From: JANOBD01 sp031411495
GTDB lineage: Bacteria > Planctomycetota > Phycisphaerae > Tepidisphaerales > Tepidisphaeraceae
Length of the DNA: 64,000 bases
Direction of reading: 5' to 3'
Assembly (NCBI GenBank): GCA_031411495.1
Contig: JANOBD010000120.1
Span: 71,820-135,819 of the forward strand
A model generated the notes under the pieces. The model searched no databases. It was given only the letters and a program-made list of their open reading frames with translations, and was not told the DNA's origin. Both the position numbers and the translations under genes were made by a program. Within the stretch, counting starts at the first letter, position 1. Each line of letters opens with the position of its first letter. Below, piece by piece: positions 33,310-42,845 of the stretch.

Positions 33310-34287
33310 ATGGTCACGAGAGATGCGAAAATCGGATTGCTGGTCGGACTGGCCTTTATTCTGATCGTGGGGATTCTGCTCAGCGAGCACATCACCAGCG
33401 CGACCGCGCCGCAGCAGGCGGAACTTGCCCGGGCCGGTAACAGCGCGCGCGAAGCCGCCGCCACGCCCGCCGCGCCTGAGCCGAAGCTCGCCAGCCTGAA
33501 GATCGATCCGAATCCGCAACCGCTGCAGCCGGTCGTCACACGCGACCAGCTCGACTCACCGCGGCTCCCTCCCACGTCGAAGATCGAACTCGGGCAGCCT
33601 GAAGGCGGACAGATCAAGGTCATCCGCGTCGACTCGCCGGATCCGGTCGCGAACGCGGTCGAAGTGAAACACGACACCGACACCTCCGCGCCGCCGACCA
33701 GGACCGAAATCGCCTCGCAGGACCGCAGCGGCAACGTCCCTCAGGCGCTCGCCGACGCCGCCAGGCAGCACGGAATGGAACTGATGGCGCTGGATGGTAA
33801 GTCGGGCAACACCGCGGCGAACAATGAGACGCCGCGCGAGTCTGCGATCGCCAACGGCGCGAAAGTGAAAGAATACATTGCCCTGCCCGGCGACAGCCTC
33901 TCGCGCATCGCCGCACGACAAATGGGCGCGAGCACGCCGGCAAATCAGTCCGCCATCATCGCGCTCAACCCGTCCCTGCAGAAAGACCCGGGCCGGATTC
34001 TCGCCGGCGTGAAGTATCTCATCCCGGCCGACGCATGGGCCGCCGCCATGGGCACGTCGAGTGAATCCGCGAAGCCGACTGACTCTCCGAGAGCCGCGGA
34101 CCCGAAGAAATCGGAAGTGAAAACCGTGATCTACGAAGTCAAAGCCGGCGACAGCCTGTGGAAAATCGCCGACCGCGAAGTCGGCAACGCCAATGCGGTC
34201 GCCCAGATCAAGCAGCTCAACGCCGATGTGCTTGGCGAATCAGAAACGGTGAAGGTCGGCATGAAGCTGAAGCTGCCGGCAAGGTAG
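33310..34287 (+). CDS. membrane-anchored protein with two LysM domains
   Basis: 325 residues from ATG 33310 (GGAG 5 bases upstream; GTG 33304 is an in-frame alternative). N-terminal membrane anchor (about 8-26, IGLLVGLAFILIVGILLSE), a long Pro/Ala/Thr-rich periplasmic linker, then LysM 1 (about 181-235, YIALPGDSLSRIAARQMG) and LysM 2 (about 270-325, IYEVKAGDSLWKIADREVG...VGMKLKLPAR). LysM modules bind peptidoglycan glycan strands. Its place between rsmH and the FtsL-like gene suggests a cell-wall or division role; the linkage is not typical of other phyla. Confidence 0.85.
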   Translation: MVTRDAKIGLLVGLAFILIVGILLSEHITSATAPQQAELARAGNSAREAAATPAAPEPKLASLKIDPNPQPLQPVVTRDQLDSPRLPPTSKIELGQPEGGQIKVIRVDSPDPVANAVEVKHDTDTSAPPTRTEIASQDRSGNVPQALADAARQHGMELMALDGKSGNTAANNETPRESAIANGAKVKEYIALPGDSLSRIAARQMGASTPANQSAIIALNPSLQKDPGRILAGVKYLIPADAWAAAMGTSSESAKPTDSPRAADPKKSEVKTVIYEVKAGDSLWKIADREVGNANAVAQIKQLNADVLGESETVKVGMKLKLPAR

Positions 34288-34290
34288 CAA

Positions 34291-34374
34291 TCAAAGATCA
34301 GAAGTCAGAACTCAGAGATCAGAAAGAACATGCCCTCTGACCTCCGACCTCTGACTCCTGACCTCTGACTTCCG
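34291..34374. repeat. inverted repeat of reiterated TCAGA/TCTGA words
   Basis: 34291-34325 carries AGATCAGAAGTCAGAACTCAGAG-like words. 34335-34374 carries the complements (CCTCTGACCTCCGACCTCTGAC...). The words occur several times per arm, so many registers can pair. It sits between the LysM gene and the FtsL-like gene. Confidence 0.75.
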
Positions 34375-34404
34375 GCCCCCGACCGTCCAAGGATGGACAC
34401 GCGA

Positions 34405-34671
34405 ATGAACCGACTCATGCCGAAGATCCTCCTGATCCTTCTCGCGTTCCTCGCATTGGGCATCCTCGTCATCCAACAACGGCAGCGTTCGCTCGAGCTC
34501 CGCTACCAGGCCGCCACGATTCATCGCGAAATCCAAAAGACACAGACCCAGCTCTGGCGCCAGCAACTCGAGATCGCCGAGTACACATCGCCCAAGGTGA
34601 TGCAGGCGCTCGACCCGACGGCCCGGTCGACCTCACTCGATTCGAACGATGTCGAGTCGGCGCGGGAGTAA
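34405..34671 (+). CDS. FtsL/DivIC-like small division protein (inferred)
   Basis: 88 residues from ATG 34405; ATG 34393 is in frame, but AAGGA (34389-34393) overlaps it, so the later start is favoured. One membrane segment (about 4-22, MPKILLILLAFLALGILVI), then a coiled-coil region (about 24-65, QQRQRSLELRYQAATIHREI...LWRQQLEIAEY). This is the shape of FtsL/DivIC, the bitopic septation proteins. FtsL sequences are poorly conserved, so the call rests on topology and on position after rsmH, where ftsL usually lies. ftsI and mur genes, usually next, are missing here. Confidence 0.6.
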   Translation: MNRLMPKILLILLAFLALGILVIQQRQRSLELRYQAATIHREIQKTQTQLWRQQLEIAEYTSPKVMQALDPTARSTSLDSNDVESARE

Positions 34672-34844
34672 ACCCGCCGGAACGCGACGTCCGCCGAGAC
34701 GCATAGTACCGACGCGACGCAATGCGGTTCATTTCGACGGCACATCGCGCATTTGTCCCCGAGAGCTTTCCCAGGCTCTCTTCGACACACCCTGCAGTGG
34801 CCCGCAGCGTGATCGAGCACGCGGACCACGCTACACTTCCGAAG

Positions 34845-36254
34845 ATGTCTGCACGCCCCATCGCCCTGCTCCTGCCTGCTCTGATTTGTGGATGCGCCAT
34901 GACCCATCGAAACGCTCCACTCGCGCCGACCTCGCCGCGAATCGTGAAGATCAACGACAACGGCGCCTGGTGCTGGTACCAGAATGAACGCGCGATCGTT
35001 CACGACGGGAAAGTATTCGTCTGCAGCATCGCCGATGGGGCCGGGGCCAATGGCGACGATCGCAAGGGCGATGTCGACCTCTCCTGCTGGGACTTGAAGA
35101 CGAATCTTGTCACCCGCACCACCCTTCACAAAAAGTTCGAGCACGACGACCACGACGTCGGCGCGATCCACCTCCGCCGCGATGGCCGACTCGTCGTCAT
35201 TTACGGCAAGCACAACATCGATCCGATGCAATACTGGCGCGTAAGCGTCGATGCCGCCCATCCGATGGAGTTCGGAGATGAACAGACGCTCGATGTCGGT
35301 GCCGGCTACACCTATCAGAACGTCTACCGCATGGCCGCCGAGAACGACCGCGTTTATAACTTCCATCGCGGCTTCGGATTCAATCCGAACTACAACATCA
35401 GCGAAGATGACGGCCTGACCTGGCGCTACGGCGGCCGATTTCTCCAGTGGCCGAAACCGACCACGCAGGACAGCAGATACACCGGCCTCGACGGCGGCCG
35501 CCCCTACGCGCGCTACGCCGGCAACGGCGTCGACCAGATCCACTTCATCACCACCGAAGACCACCCCCGCGCCTACGACAACTCCATCTATCACGGTTAC
35601 ATCAGCAAAGGCTCCATCTTCGACAGCTTCGGCAAACCGATCGCGCCGCTCTCGACCGACAAAAACGTCGGCATCAAGCCGACGCAGGCGATGCTCGTCT
35701 ACGCCGGCGACGCCGACCACGTCGCCTGGACCAGCGACATCCGCCTCGACGACGCCAGCCGTCCGTACATCGCGTTCACCGTGCAGATGAACGACGCGAA
35801 GTTCCGCACCGAAGGCAAACAAGGCGGCGAAGACATCCGCTACCACTACGGCCGCTTCAACGGAAAGAAATGGACGACGCATCAGATCGCTTTTGGCGGC
35901 ACGGCGCTCTACTCGCCCGAGGTCGACTACAGCGGCCTGATCACCCTCGATCCGAACGATCCGGATACGGTCTACATTTCCACGAATGCCGACCCTGTGA
36001 CCGGCGAACCGCTCGTCAGCGCCGCGGATGGCCAGCGTCATCGTGAGCTGTTCAAAGGCCATACGCGCGACAAAGGCGCGACCTGGCAATGGACGCCGAT
36101 CACGAAGGACAGCAACACCGACAACTTCCGCCCGATCATCCCGCCCGGCGCATCCCCGCGCGATCGCAAGACGACGGTGCTGCTCTGGTTCCGGGGCACC
36201 TATCGTTCGTACACGGACTACTCGACGGAAATCGTCTGCGTGATCGCGCCGTGA
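34845..36254 (+). CDS. lipoprotein with BNR-type beta-propeller repeats
   Basis: 469 residues from ATG 34845, giving a lipoprotein signal with lipobox LICGC (about 12-17). The longer upstream start would bury the signal. Mature part is like BNR_4 propeller proteins found among polysaccharide lyases, sialidase-like proteins and secreted planctomycete enzymes. Aromatic and Asp-box-like patterns recur: NGAWCWYQNERAIVHDGKVF, FNPNYNISEDDGLTWRYGG, GLITLDPNDPDTVYISTNAD and KGATWQWTPITKDS. Probably binds or cleaves an extracellular glycan; no specific enzyme can be named. Convergent with the S41 peptidase gene, 18 bases away. Confidence 0.75.
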   Translation: MSARPIALLLPALICGCAMTHRNAPLAPTSPRIVKINDNGAWCWYQNERAIVHDGKVFVCSIADGAGANGDDRKGDVDLSCWDLKTNLVTRTTLHKKFEHDDHDVGAIHLRRDGRLVVIYGKHNIDPMQYWRVSVDAAHPMEFGDEQTLDVGAGYTYQNVYRMAAENDRVYNFHRGFGFNPNYNISEDDGLTWRYGGRFLQWPKPTTQDSRYTGLDGGRPYARYAGNGVDQIHFITTEDHPRAYDNSIYHGYISKGSIFDSFGKPIAPLSTDKNVGIKPTQAMLVYAGDADHVAWTSDIRLDDASRPYIAFTVQMNDAKFRTEGKQGGEDIRYHYGRFNGKKWTTHQIAFGGTALYSPEVDYSGLITLDPNDPDTVYISTNADPVTGEPLVSAADGQRHRELFKGHTRDKGATWQWTPITKDSNTDNFRPIIPPGASPRDRKTTVLLWFRGTYRSYTDYSTEIVCVIAP

Positions 36255-36272
36255 CCGTGGATGCCGCACCAA

Positions 36273-37820
36273 TCACGGCGCGTCCGCTCCGACGGCTCGC
36301 AGAGCGGCTTGGAGTACGACGTCCTCACCCGCCGCGATGTCTTTGGGTGACGGACGAACATCAATGTCCGGCTCGACGCCGGCGTCGGGCGCCAGCTCGC
36401 CGCCGGCGTCGCGATACAGCCCGATGATCGGCAGATCGACCTCGAGATGGGTGGCGGGCAGCCGACAGAAAAAGAACGCCCCACCGTTGATCCCGCGCTG
36501 ATTCCCGCCCGTCGGCGCGCCCACGAGCGTGGCCAGCTTGTTTCGCTTTGCGAGCAGCGCGAACTCGAAGGTCGCGGAACTGTTGGACGCATCGACGAGG
36601 ATGGCAACCTTGCCGCTGAACCGTCCCCCGCGCGGCTTGATGACCGAGGCACGTTCGTCGTCGTCATACCTCGTGAGGCGATAGAAGCCGCGATCTTTCG
36701 GATCGGATGATTCGACCGCGCTTTGGCCCCAGTCGCGGAAACGGTCGTCCCACGTGTCGAGAATCGGATCGAGATCCGCGGGCGTCTTCCGGTAGCGCAC
36801 CAATCGGCGCTCGCCGGGCAAAGTCAGCTCATGGTCGACCAATCGCTCCGCGATCACATCGCCGACGCTAAGTCCGCCTTCGTTGCCTCGCAGGTCGATG
36901 ATCAGTGCCCGGTCATTCTGATCGATCGCCTCGTCGAAGGCCCTCTCGAGAAACGCCTTCCAGTCCCACTTCGAGTCATAGAGCGCCCAACTCTTCATCG
37001 TCAGAAGCTTTGTCGCCGGCGCAATTCGCGCGATCGTCCACGCGGGCACCTCCGAATCGCGAATGAGTGGGTTGTTTGCCTTATATTGTGCAAGTCGCTC
37101 GACGTCTGAGATCGCTTCGACCTCCGCCTGCTGCACATCTCCGTTCAGAGGTTTGATGGTGAGCGCGAACGAACGGCCGTTCGTTGGGAACATAAGCGGA
37201 AAATACAGGTCAAACGTCTCGTACCGCTCGGCGCCGGAGACTTCCAGCAGGCTCACGCGCTTGGCGTCGTTGGAACCATCCGCACGCGCGATCGCCATCA
37301 TCGCGCGCAGGATCTCGCGCGTCGGCCTGCCATCGATCGCCGTCACTTCGGCACCTGGCGCGAGCAGCTCGGACGTCGAGACGTTTCGCGTGACGATCAT
37401 CTTGCCATCGATCCACTTGAAATAGAACGGCAACCGATTGCGGCCCGCACAAAGCGCGCCGAGCACCGCTTTGGACTGGTTAAACGGGTTGGGAAACGAG
37501 TGGCCACACTCAAGTGTTGCCGTGAACTTTGAGAGCGCGACGAACGCTTCGCCGAGCGTGCGGTCGCGGCTGAACTCACTCTGCAGCGCGTCAAAGTGCT
37601 GGTCGAACGACTCGGCCGAGTTGTATCGAAACAGGCCGGGATGAATGGCCACCAGCGCCTTGCGCAGGACGGCGCAATCGGCCTGAAGATCACTCGCTTT
37701 GAGAATCGTGCTCGTGAACAGCGGTTGAAGCGGATCGGCGCGCGTGGGAAAGGCGAACGTAAAGCCGGTCAGAAGGATGCTCATCAACGTTCGCCGGGGG
37801 CTTTGCATTGCCTGGATCAT
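36273..37820 (-). CDS. secreted S41-family peptidase
   Basis: 515 residues from ATG 37820; a signal peptide ends near residue 29 (FAFPTRADP). S41 (tail-specific/C-terminal-processing-like) serine peptidase. LIIDLRGNEGG (about 304-314), AILVDASNSSATFEFALLAK (about 405-424, likely nucleophile Ser) and VGAPTGGNQRGINGGAFFF (about 430-448) form the catalytic region. An N-terminal helical region (QADCAVLRKALVAIHPGLF) is typical of this S41 branch; no clear PDZ domain was spotted. Extracellular or periplasmic proteolysis is inferred. Substrate unknown. Confidence 0.88.
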   Translation of the reverse strand: MIQAMQSPRRTLMSILLTGFTFAFPTRADPLQPLFTSTILKASDLQADCAVLRKALVAIHPGLFRYNSAESFDQHFDALQSEFSRDRTLGEAFVALSKFTATLECGHSFPNPFNQSKAVLGALCAGRNRLPFYFKWIDGKMIVTRNVSTSELLAPGAEVTAIDGRPTREILRAMMAIARADGSNDAKRVSLLEVSGAERYETFDLYFPLMFPTNGRSFALTIKPLNGDVQQAEVEAISDVERLAQYKANNPLIRDSEVPAWTIARIAPATKLLTMKSWALYDSKWDWKAFLERAFDEAIDQNDRALIIDLRGNEGGLSVGDVIAERLVDHELTLPGERRLVRYRKTPADLDPILDTWDDRFRDWGQSAVESSDPKDRGFYRLTRYDDDERASVIKPRGGRFSGKVAILVDASNSSATFEFALLAKRNKLATLVGAPTGGNQRGINGGAFFFCRLPATHLEVDLPIIGLYRDAGGELAPDAGVEPDIDVRPSPKDIAAGEDVVLQAALRAVGADAP

Positions 37821-37949
37821 CCGCGCGCGCGGTCGGATTTCCAGCAGCGGACGATCTTGGGCACGCTCTGCGATTCACCGAAGCAGCCAACGAGCGACGT
37901 CGTCGTTGGTTTCGCACGCAGATTCCGCTCCGAAGTTGTTTATGTGCGG

Positions 37950-38576
37950 TCAAACCCGGCGTCGACCGAAGATGCCTGCGGCTAGGAGAAACGCCGCGCC
38001 CGCGGGTTCCGGGACGACCACGTACGTCTCAAACATGTTGTCGAAGACAGACTCCGGCTGCATCAACGTCGGGGACTGCCCGACCAATTCACTGCCGCCG
38101 CTGTAGACGTTGTTCCTGATGACCCAGATGCCAATGGCTTGTCCCGGCCCGTTGCTGACGCCGACGCCGCGCACGAGCAAGGCGTATTGCTGTCCCGCCA
38201 CGACGGCAGCAGGCTGAGCGAACACGATATTGGTGCGCAGGTTGTCCGAGAAAACGCTGAGCGTGTCGGGGACCTGCTGCCATGGGACGACCTTGGATGT
38301 CAGGGCATTGCCGACGGGGACGCCGTTGGCGGTGCGCCAGACGGAGAAGTCGAAGTCGACCTGCCGTTGCGGGGAGCGACCGAATACCGCGACCGCGCGG
38401 GTCAGTTCTCCGCTCTTGCCGGCGGTGAACGACTGTCCTCCATAGAGAAATCCTTCGTTGATCAGCGCCACGCCGATACTCGGGCCGATCGTTGATTGAT
38501 CTAACACCTCGGCAGCTTGGACCGATGCGGCACAGAATCCCAGCCAAGCGAGGACAACTACAGTGCGATTGATCAT
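37950..38576 (-). CDS. secreted PEP-CTERM sorting-domain protein
   Basis: 208 residues from ATG 38576 (GAGGG about 12 bases upstream). Signal peptide to about residue 21 (CAASVQA). One beta-sandwich-like domain (about 25-185, with VDFDFSVWRTANGVPVGNAL and QYALLVRGVGV). Tail VPEPAGAAFLLAAGIFGRRRV is a canonical PEP-CTERM. The open frame continues upstream to 39173 but that part is the shadow of the ftsK start region. Transcribed away from ftsK; the shared gap of about 265 bases should hold both promoters. Confidence 0.83.
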   Translation of the reverse strand: MINRTVVVLAWLGFCAASVQAAEVLDQSTIGPSIGVALINEGFLYGGQSFTAGKSGELTRAVAVFGRSPQRQVDFDFSVWRTANGVPVGNALTSKVVPWQQVPDTLSVFSDNLRTNIVFAQPAAVVAGQQYALLVRGVGVSNGPGQAIGIWVIRNNVYSGGSELVGQSPTLMQPESVFDNMFETYVVVPEPAGAAFLLAAGIFGRRRV

Positions 38577-38840
38577 GAATGCCGCTTTCCCTCGAAATTG
38601 AGTGAATGCGAAATCTAACGAAATGCGACCATCCCGGATAGCCATAAAACCGCCAATAATGGGGCACACTATCATCTCGCGTCGCACCGCCCGCGCATCG
38701 AACAGGCGGGAGGGGATTTGGAAGGGTTCTCGAAAGACCGAGACTTCGCTCACCTCATTGTTGACCCGCAGCAGCACCGGTCGGCGGCCAAGCGGCATCG
38801 CTGGCGAAACCAGTGGCGGGATGCCGATAAACAACGAAGT

Positions 38841-41333
38841 ATGCCTCAGCGCCCGCACCTTGTCCGTTGGTCTTTGACCGTCGTCGCGATCGCGATCTGG
38901 ATCTTCGCCGGCCTGTCGCTGATGACGTTCCACGCCACCGACTGGCCCAGCCACGCCGTCTACCCGTGGGGGCCAACACAGAACCTGTGCGGCCCGGTGG
39001 GCGCGTTCCTTGCCTACCACGTTTTCAACCTGTGCGGAGCGGGCGGGTTCGCGCTCCTGTTCTTCGGCGGGCTCTACCTGGGGATGAAAATCTGGGGCCA
39101 GACGCTTGGCGACTTCTGGCTCCGTGCGTTCGGCCTCATTCTCGTGTGCGTGGCCATGGGCTCGATCACCCACCTCCTGGCCCCCGGCTCAGGCGGGATG
39201 CCGGAAGGCTCGGGCGGAATCCTCGGCATCGGAACCAGCGCTTACCTCGCCTCTCACTTCAACAACACCGGAACAGCCCTCGTATTGATCGTCGCGTTTC
39301 TGCTGGGCGTGTTGCTGGCGGCCGACGAGCTGGTGATCCGCATGCCGGCCGTCGTCGGCGGCGCGTATCGAACCGTGCGCTCAGTTTCGCCGAAAATGGC
39401 GATGAGTTTCCCGCCGATGCCCAGGCTGCCGGCCCTTCCACGCTTCGTGACGCGGGACGCACTTGAAGAGCGCGCCAAGCAAAACTTGACGAAGCCGCAA
39501 GCGGCGAAGATCAATCGCGCGCGGGTCGCCGAACTGCTCGACGATCCCGACGACTCGGCCGCGCCGACAACGGCAATCGTGAAGAAGGCGCGCAAGCTGA
39601 AGGCGGATGCCGAGAAGCTCGAGGAAGTGAACGCCGAGAAGATCGTCGACCAGGACGACGTCATCGAAGTCAGCGACGACGAGTCGGAAGCGAAGGACGC
39701 CGACATCGAAGAGCCGCTAGCGGATGCGCCGGCAATCATCGCGGCGCCGCCGGAACTGAAGCGCGACATCGTCGTGCGTCTCGCGGCGAGCATGCCCACC
39801 AAGCGCAGCGCCCCGCCGCCGCCGAAAGAACTCGGCGAATATCAGATGCCCAGCTGGGAAGTATTGGCCGAGGCGGAGCACGGCTACGCCGAGACGCAGG
39901 AAAAGCAGGTCCGCGAGAAGGCGGCCGTACTGGAGCAGGCGCTGACCGAGTTCGGCATCGACGCGCACGTCGTGGAAATCGATACCGGCCCGGTCATCAC
40001 GATGTACGAGCTCGCGCTCGCCGCCGGCATCCGCGTGAGCGCGATCACGGCGCTCACCAACGACATCGCCCGCGCGCTCTCGGCCGTGAGCATCCGCATC
40101 ATCGCGCCGGTGCCGGGCAAGAACACCGTCGGCATCGAAGTGCCGAACAACGACAAGGAAAAGGTCCGCATGAAAGAACTCATGCAGACCGCACCCGAGA
40201 AGACGCAGAAGTTCATGATCCCGCTCTACCTGGGCAAGGACGCGAGCGGCCAGCCGCTGATCGCGGACTTGACGGGCATGCCGCACTGCCTCATCGCCGG
40301 CACGACCGGCTCGGGCAAGAGCGTGTGCATCAACTCGATCATCATGTCGATCATGTACACGCAGCGGCCTGACATGGTGAAGCTGATTCTCGTCGACCCG
40401 AAGGTCGTGGAAATGGCGCCGTTCAAGGACATCCCCCACCTGATGTGCCCGGTGATCACCGAGAGCGCGAAGGCCACGAGCGTGCTCGAATGGGCGTGCG
40501 AAAAGATGGAAGAGCGCTACGCGCTGCTCGCAGAGGCGGGCGTGCGGAACATCGCCGGCTACAACGCGCTGACGCGCGAGGAGCTCAAGGAGCGTTTCAA
40601 CGCGGTCACCGAGGAAGAAGAAGCGAAAATCCCGAAAAAGATGCCGTACATGGTGATCATCATCGACGAGCTCGCCGACCTGATGATGACCAGCGGCAAA
40701 GAAGTCGAAGCGAGCATCGTGCGCATCTCGCAGAAGGCCCGCGCGATCGGCATCCACCTGATCCTCGCGACCCAGCGCCCGCAGGCGACGGTGGTCACCG
40801 GCCTGATCAAAGCGAACATGCCGAGCAAGATCGCCTTCCGTGTTTCCTCGCGCATGGACTCGCGCATCGTTCTGGACATGAATGGCGCCGAGGTTCTGCT
40901 CGGCCAGGGCGACATGCTCTATCTCCCCAACGGCGCGAGCAAACCGACGCGCTCGCAGGGCACGTACATCGACGACAAGGAAGTCCGCGAAAGCGTGAAG
41001 CTCGTGCGGAGCCTGGCCGACCAACAGTTCGAGCCCGACCTCGTGCAGATCAAAGCATCCGGCAACGGCGAAGTGAGCGGCGAGCGCGACGAACTCTTCG
41101 ACGACGCGGTGAAAGTCGTGCTCGAAACCAAACGCGGCAGCGTGAGCCTGTTGCAGCGCCGACTGACGATCGGCTACGGCCGTGCCAGCCGAATCGTCGA
41201 ACAGATGGCCGAGGCCGGAATCCTCGGCGACCACAAGGGCTCCCAGGCTCGCGAGCCCCTGATCACGATTGAGGAATGGGAAGCGATCAAGGCGGCGCAG
41301 AATCAGGACCAGGCGGATGGAATGTCGGTGTAG
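38841..41333 (+). CDS. ftsK: DNA translocase FtsK/SpoIIIE
   Basis: Septal, ATP-driven dsDNA pump that moves chromosome termini during division. 830 residues from ATG 38841 (MPQRPHLVRW). Four N-terminal membrane segments (about 12-30, 60-85, 95-115, 135-165), a long charged linker (about 200-320), FtsK alpha domain (about 335-430), the RecA-like motor with Walker A AGTTGSGKSVCINSI (about 486-500) and Walker B MVIIIDELADLM (about 605-616), and a C-terminal gamma winged-helix domain (about 755-815, KRGSVSLLQRRLTIGYGRAS) that reads KOPS-type sites. All key motifs are present. Convergent with the metallophosphoesterase gene. Confidence 0.96.
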   Translation: MPQRPHLVRWSLTVVAIAIWIFAGLSLMTFHATDWPSHAVYPWGPTQNLCGPVGAFLAYHVFNLCGAGGFALLFFGGLYLGMKIWGQTLGDFWLRAFGLILVCVAMGSITHLLAPGSGGMPEGSGGILGIGTSAYLASHFNNTGTALVLIVAFLLGVLLAADELVIRMPAVVGGAYRTVRSVSPKMAMSFPPMPRLPALPRFVTRDALEERAKQNLTKPQAAKINRARVAELLDDPDDSAAPTTAIVKKARKLKADAEKLEEVNAEKIVDQDDVIEVSDDESEAKDADIEEPLADAPAIIAAPPELKRDIVVRLAASMPTKRSAPPPPKELGEYQMPSWEVLAEAEHGYAETQEKQVREKAAVLEQALTEFGIDAHVVEIDTGPVITMYELALAAGIRVSAITALTNDIARALSAVSIRIIAPVPGKNTVGIEVPNNDKEKVRMKELMQTAPEKTQKFMIPLYLGKDASGQPLIADLTGMPHCLIAGTTGSGKSVCINSIIMSIMYTQRPDMVKLILVDPKVVEMAPFKDIPHLMCPVITESAKATSVLEWACEKMEERYALLAEAGVRNIAGYNALTREELKERFNAVTEEEEAKIPKKMPYMVIIIDELADLMMTSGKEVEASIVRISQKARAIGIHLILATQRPQATVVTGLIKANMPSKIAFRVSSRMDSRIVLDMNGAEVLLGQGDMLYLPNGASKPTRSQGTYIDDKEVRESVKLVRSLADQQFEPDLVQIKASGNGEVSGERDELFDDAVKVVLETKRGSVSLLQRRLTIGYGRASRIVEQMAEAGILGDHKGSQAREPLITIEEWEAIKAAQNQDQADGMSV

Positions 41334-41342
41334 CTACGTGGG

Positions 41343-42038
41343 TCATTCTGCGAGCCACGCGGAACGCGATTCAAGATCGAGCTCGACAACCGATCCGGTA
41401 CGGCCGGGGTTGAGGACAAATGTCGATTGCCCGCAGGGATGCTTAATCTCGTACGACGTGTTCGCCCACCGGTGATTGTGGCCCTCGATTACCAAAACTG
41501 GCTTCAGCTCACTGACGAGTTCGCGGATACATCGGTACCAAATGCCGCTCTCTCCCGGGTGATCGCGCGCATCGCGAAAGTCGCCTGCTTTTGGAGGGTA
41601 ATGTGTCAACACAACAACGTTGTCATTCGCCAGGACAAGTCGGCGAGCCTGCCGCGCGATGTCATGGCACACTGATTCCAGATCGCTTTCGCGTGGCAGA
41701 TCAAAATATCGATCGCCATGCCAGCCGATCCCTGCTAGCCAGAGCTTCGGCGCAAGTGGAACGACGCGACCGGTCACATCTCGTCCACTTTGAAACGCTC
41801 CGAACGCGTCGGTGCAGTCGTGGTTACCGCGCACGGCGTAAACCGGAGTGGAGCGTGTCTCGAACCAATCCGCAACCGGGGCAAGAAGCGGATCGGTGCG
41901 TGGATCGATATCGGAAGCATGACGATCGACGTCAGGCCCGTTTTCGACGTCGCCCGCGTGCAGCCAGGCGATCGACGTTGTCTCATCCTTGGCTGGAAGC
42001 TGTCGACCATGGGTGTCAGCACAACACAGCAGTTTCAT
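41343..42038 (-). CDS. metallophosphoesterase (calcineurin-like)
   Basis: 231 residues from ATG 42038; an upstream TTG/GTG extension (to 42104) is unlikely. Dimetal phosphoesterase motifs in order: CADTHGR (about 5-11, D-x-H), HAGDVENG (about 27-34, GD-x-x-x), VRGNHDC (about 69-75, GNHD), LTHYPP (about 147-152) and EGHNH (about 189-193, GHxH). The set is complete, so it should be active on a phosphomonoester or phosphodiester. Substrate unknown; cytoplasmic. Possibly co-transcribed after the macro-domain gene (105-base gap). Confidence 0.9.
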   Translation of the reverse strand: MKLLCCADTHGRQLPAKDETTSIAWLHAGDVENGPDVDRHASDIDPRTDPLLAPVADWFETRSTPVYAVRGNHDCTDAFGAFQSGRDVTGRVVPLAPKLWLAGIGWHGDRYFDLPRESDLESVCHDIARQARRLVLANDNVVVLTHYPPKAGDFRDARDHPGESGIWYRCIRELVSELKPVLVIEGHNHRWANTSYEIKHPCGQSTFVLNPGRTGSVVELDLESRSAWLAE

Positions 42039-42143
42039 CGCGGCGAGTATACGCTGGAGCGGACGACCGAACGCCGTTTGATCGCGCCCATCTGCGCAGA
42101 TCAAGAATCAACCGTATGAGGATGGCGATGAGTAATGATCGAG

Positions 42144-42761
42144 TCAACAGCCGCGCAGCACCTGCTTCTCTCCGTCGTACGAGAGGCGCTTGTGACGTTC
42201 GACCACCCAATCCCAGTTTTTGCCGATGTTTGTCGGAGCGTTGAGATAGTGCTCCCAAGCGACCGCCATTTGCCGGGCCGCTTCGTCGAAGCTGATTTGC
42301 CCAAACCCGGTGCCCATTGCCGGAAAACAGATCGACTCAATCGTCCGATCTGTGTATTGCCCGGCGGCCAAGAGCGACGCCCACGTGGCTGCGTAGACCT
42401 TGTCGGTTCCACTGATGCTGCCGGGGATTCGCATCGTTGGAGCATGGATTAGAGTCGGGATTTGATTGTTCCCGGTTTCAACGACGAATGCCGTCCCGAC
42501 AGGCTGTTCGCCGCGGAACTCACCGACGATCTTTCGCTGGACGCGTTCCATCATCGACGAACCAAAGAATTCGACGACCGCAGCATCGATGCCTGCCGTC
42601 ATGATTCCGTAGGCATTGCCGGCCGTGACAAATGCATCGACAGCGGGGATGTGTGGAAACGCCGCCTGCCGAAACCCAAAACCGGGAAGGCGAGCAAATC
42701 GGCGATCAAACGGCTCGCGCGACGATTCGTCAGGATGAACAACAGTTAAAGTCCGCACCAT
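42144..42761 (-). CDS. macro-domain protein (ADP-ribose binding)
   Basis: 205 residues from ATG 42761; ATG 42797 would add 12 residues and neither has a good ribosome site. FVTAGNAYGIMTAGIDAAVV (about 44-63) is the macro-domain loop (N-A-x-x-x-x-x-x-G-I-D); SICFPAMGTGFGQISFDEAA (about 143-162) is the second ligand loop (P-x-x-G-T-G-x-G). Macro domains bind or hydrolyse ADP-ribose, its 1''-phosphate or O-acetyl derivatives. Divergent from aroB, whose GTG start lies 84 bases from this start. Confidence 0.85.
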   Translation of the reverse strand: MVRTLTVVHPDESSREPFDRRFARLPGFGFRQAAFPHIPAVDAFVTAGNAYGIMTAGIDAAVVEFFGSSMMERVQRKIVGEFRGEQPVGTAFVVETGNNQIPTLIHAPTMRIPGSISGTDKVYAATWASLLAAGQYTDRTIESICFPAMGTGFGQISFDEAARQMAVAWEHYLNAPTNIGKNWDWVVERHKRLSYDGEKQVLRGC

Positions 42762-42845
42762 TCCCGCATTCTGTGTCGCCCTGCACGCAAACGCCATGAT
42801 GAAGAATGGAGCAATTGTCTGTTTTTCGTATGATCGAGAGACCAA

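Noticed and set aside
39717..41234. 505-codon open frame on the minus strand
   Set aside because: Antisense of ftsK; extreme His/Arg/Asp composition typical of shadows in GC-rich genes.
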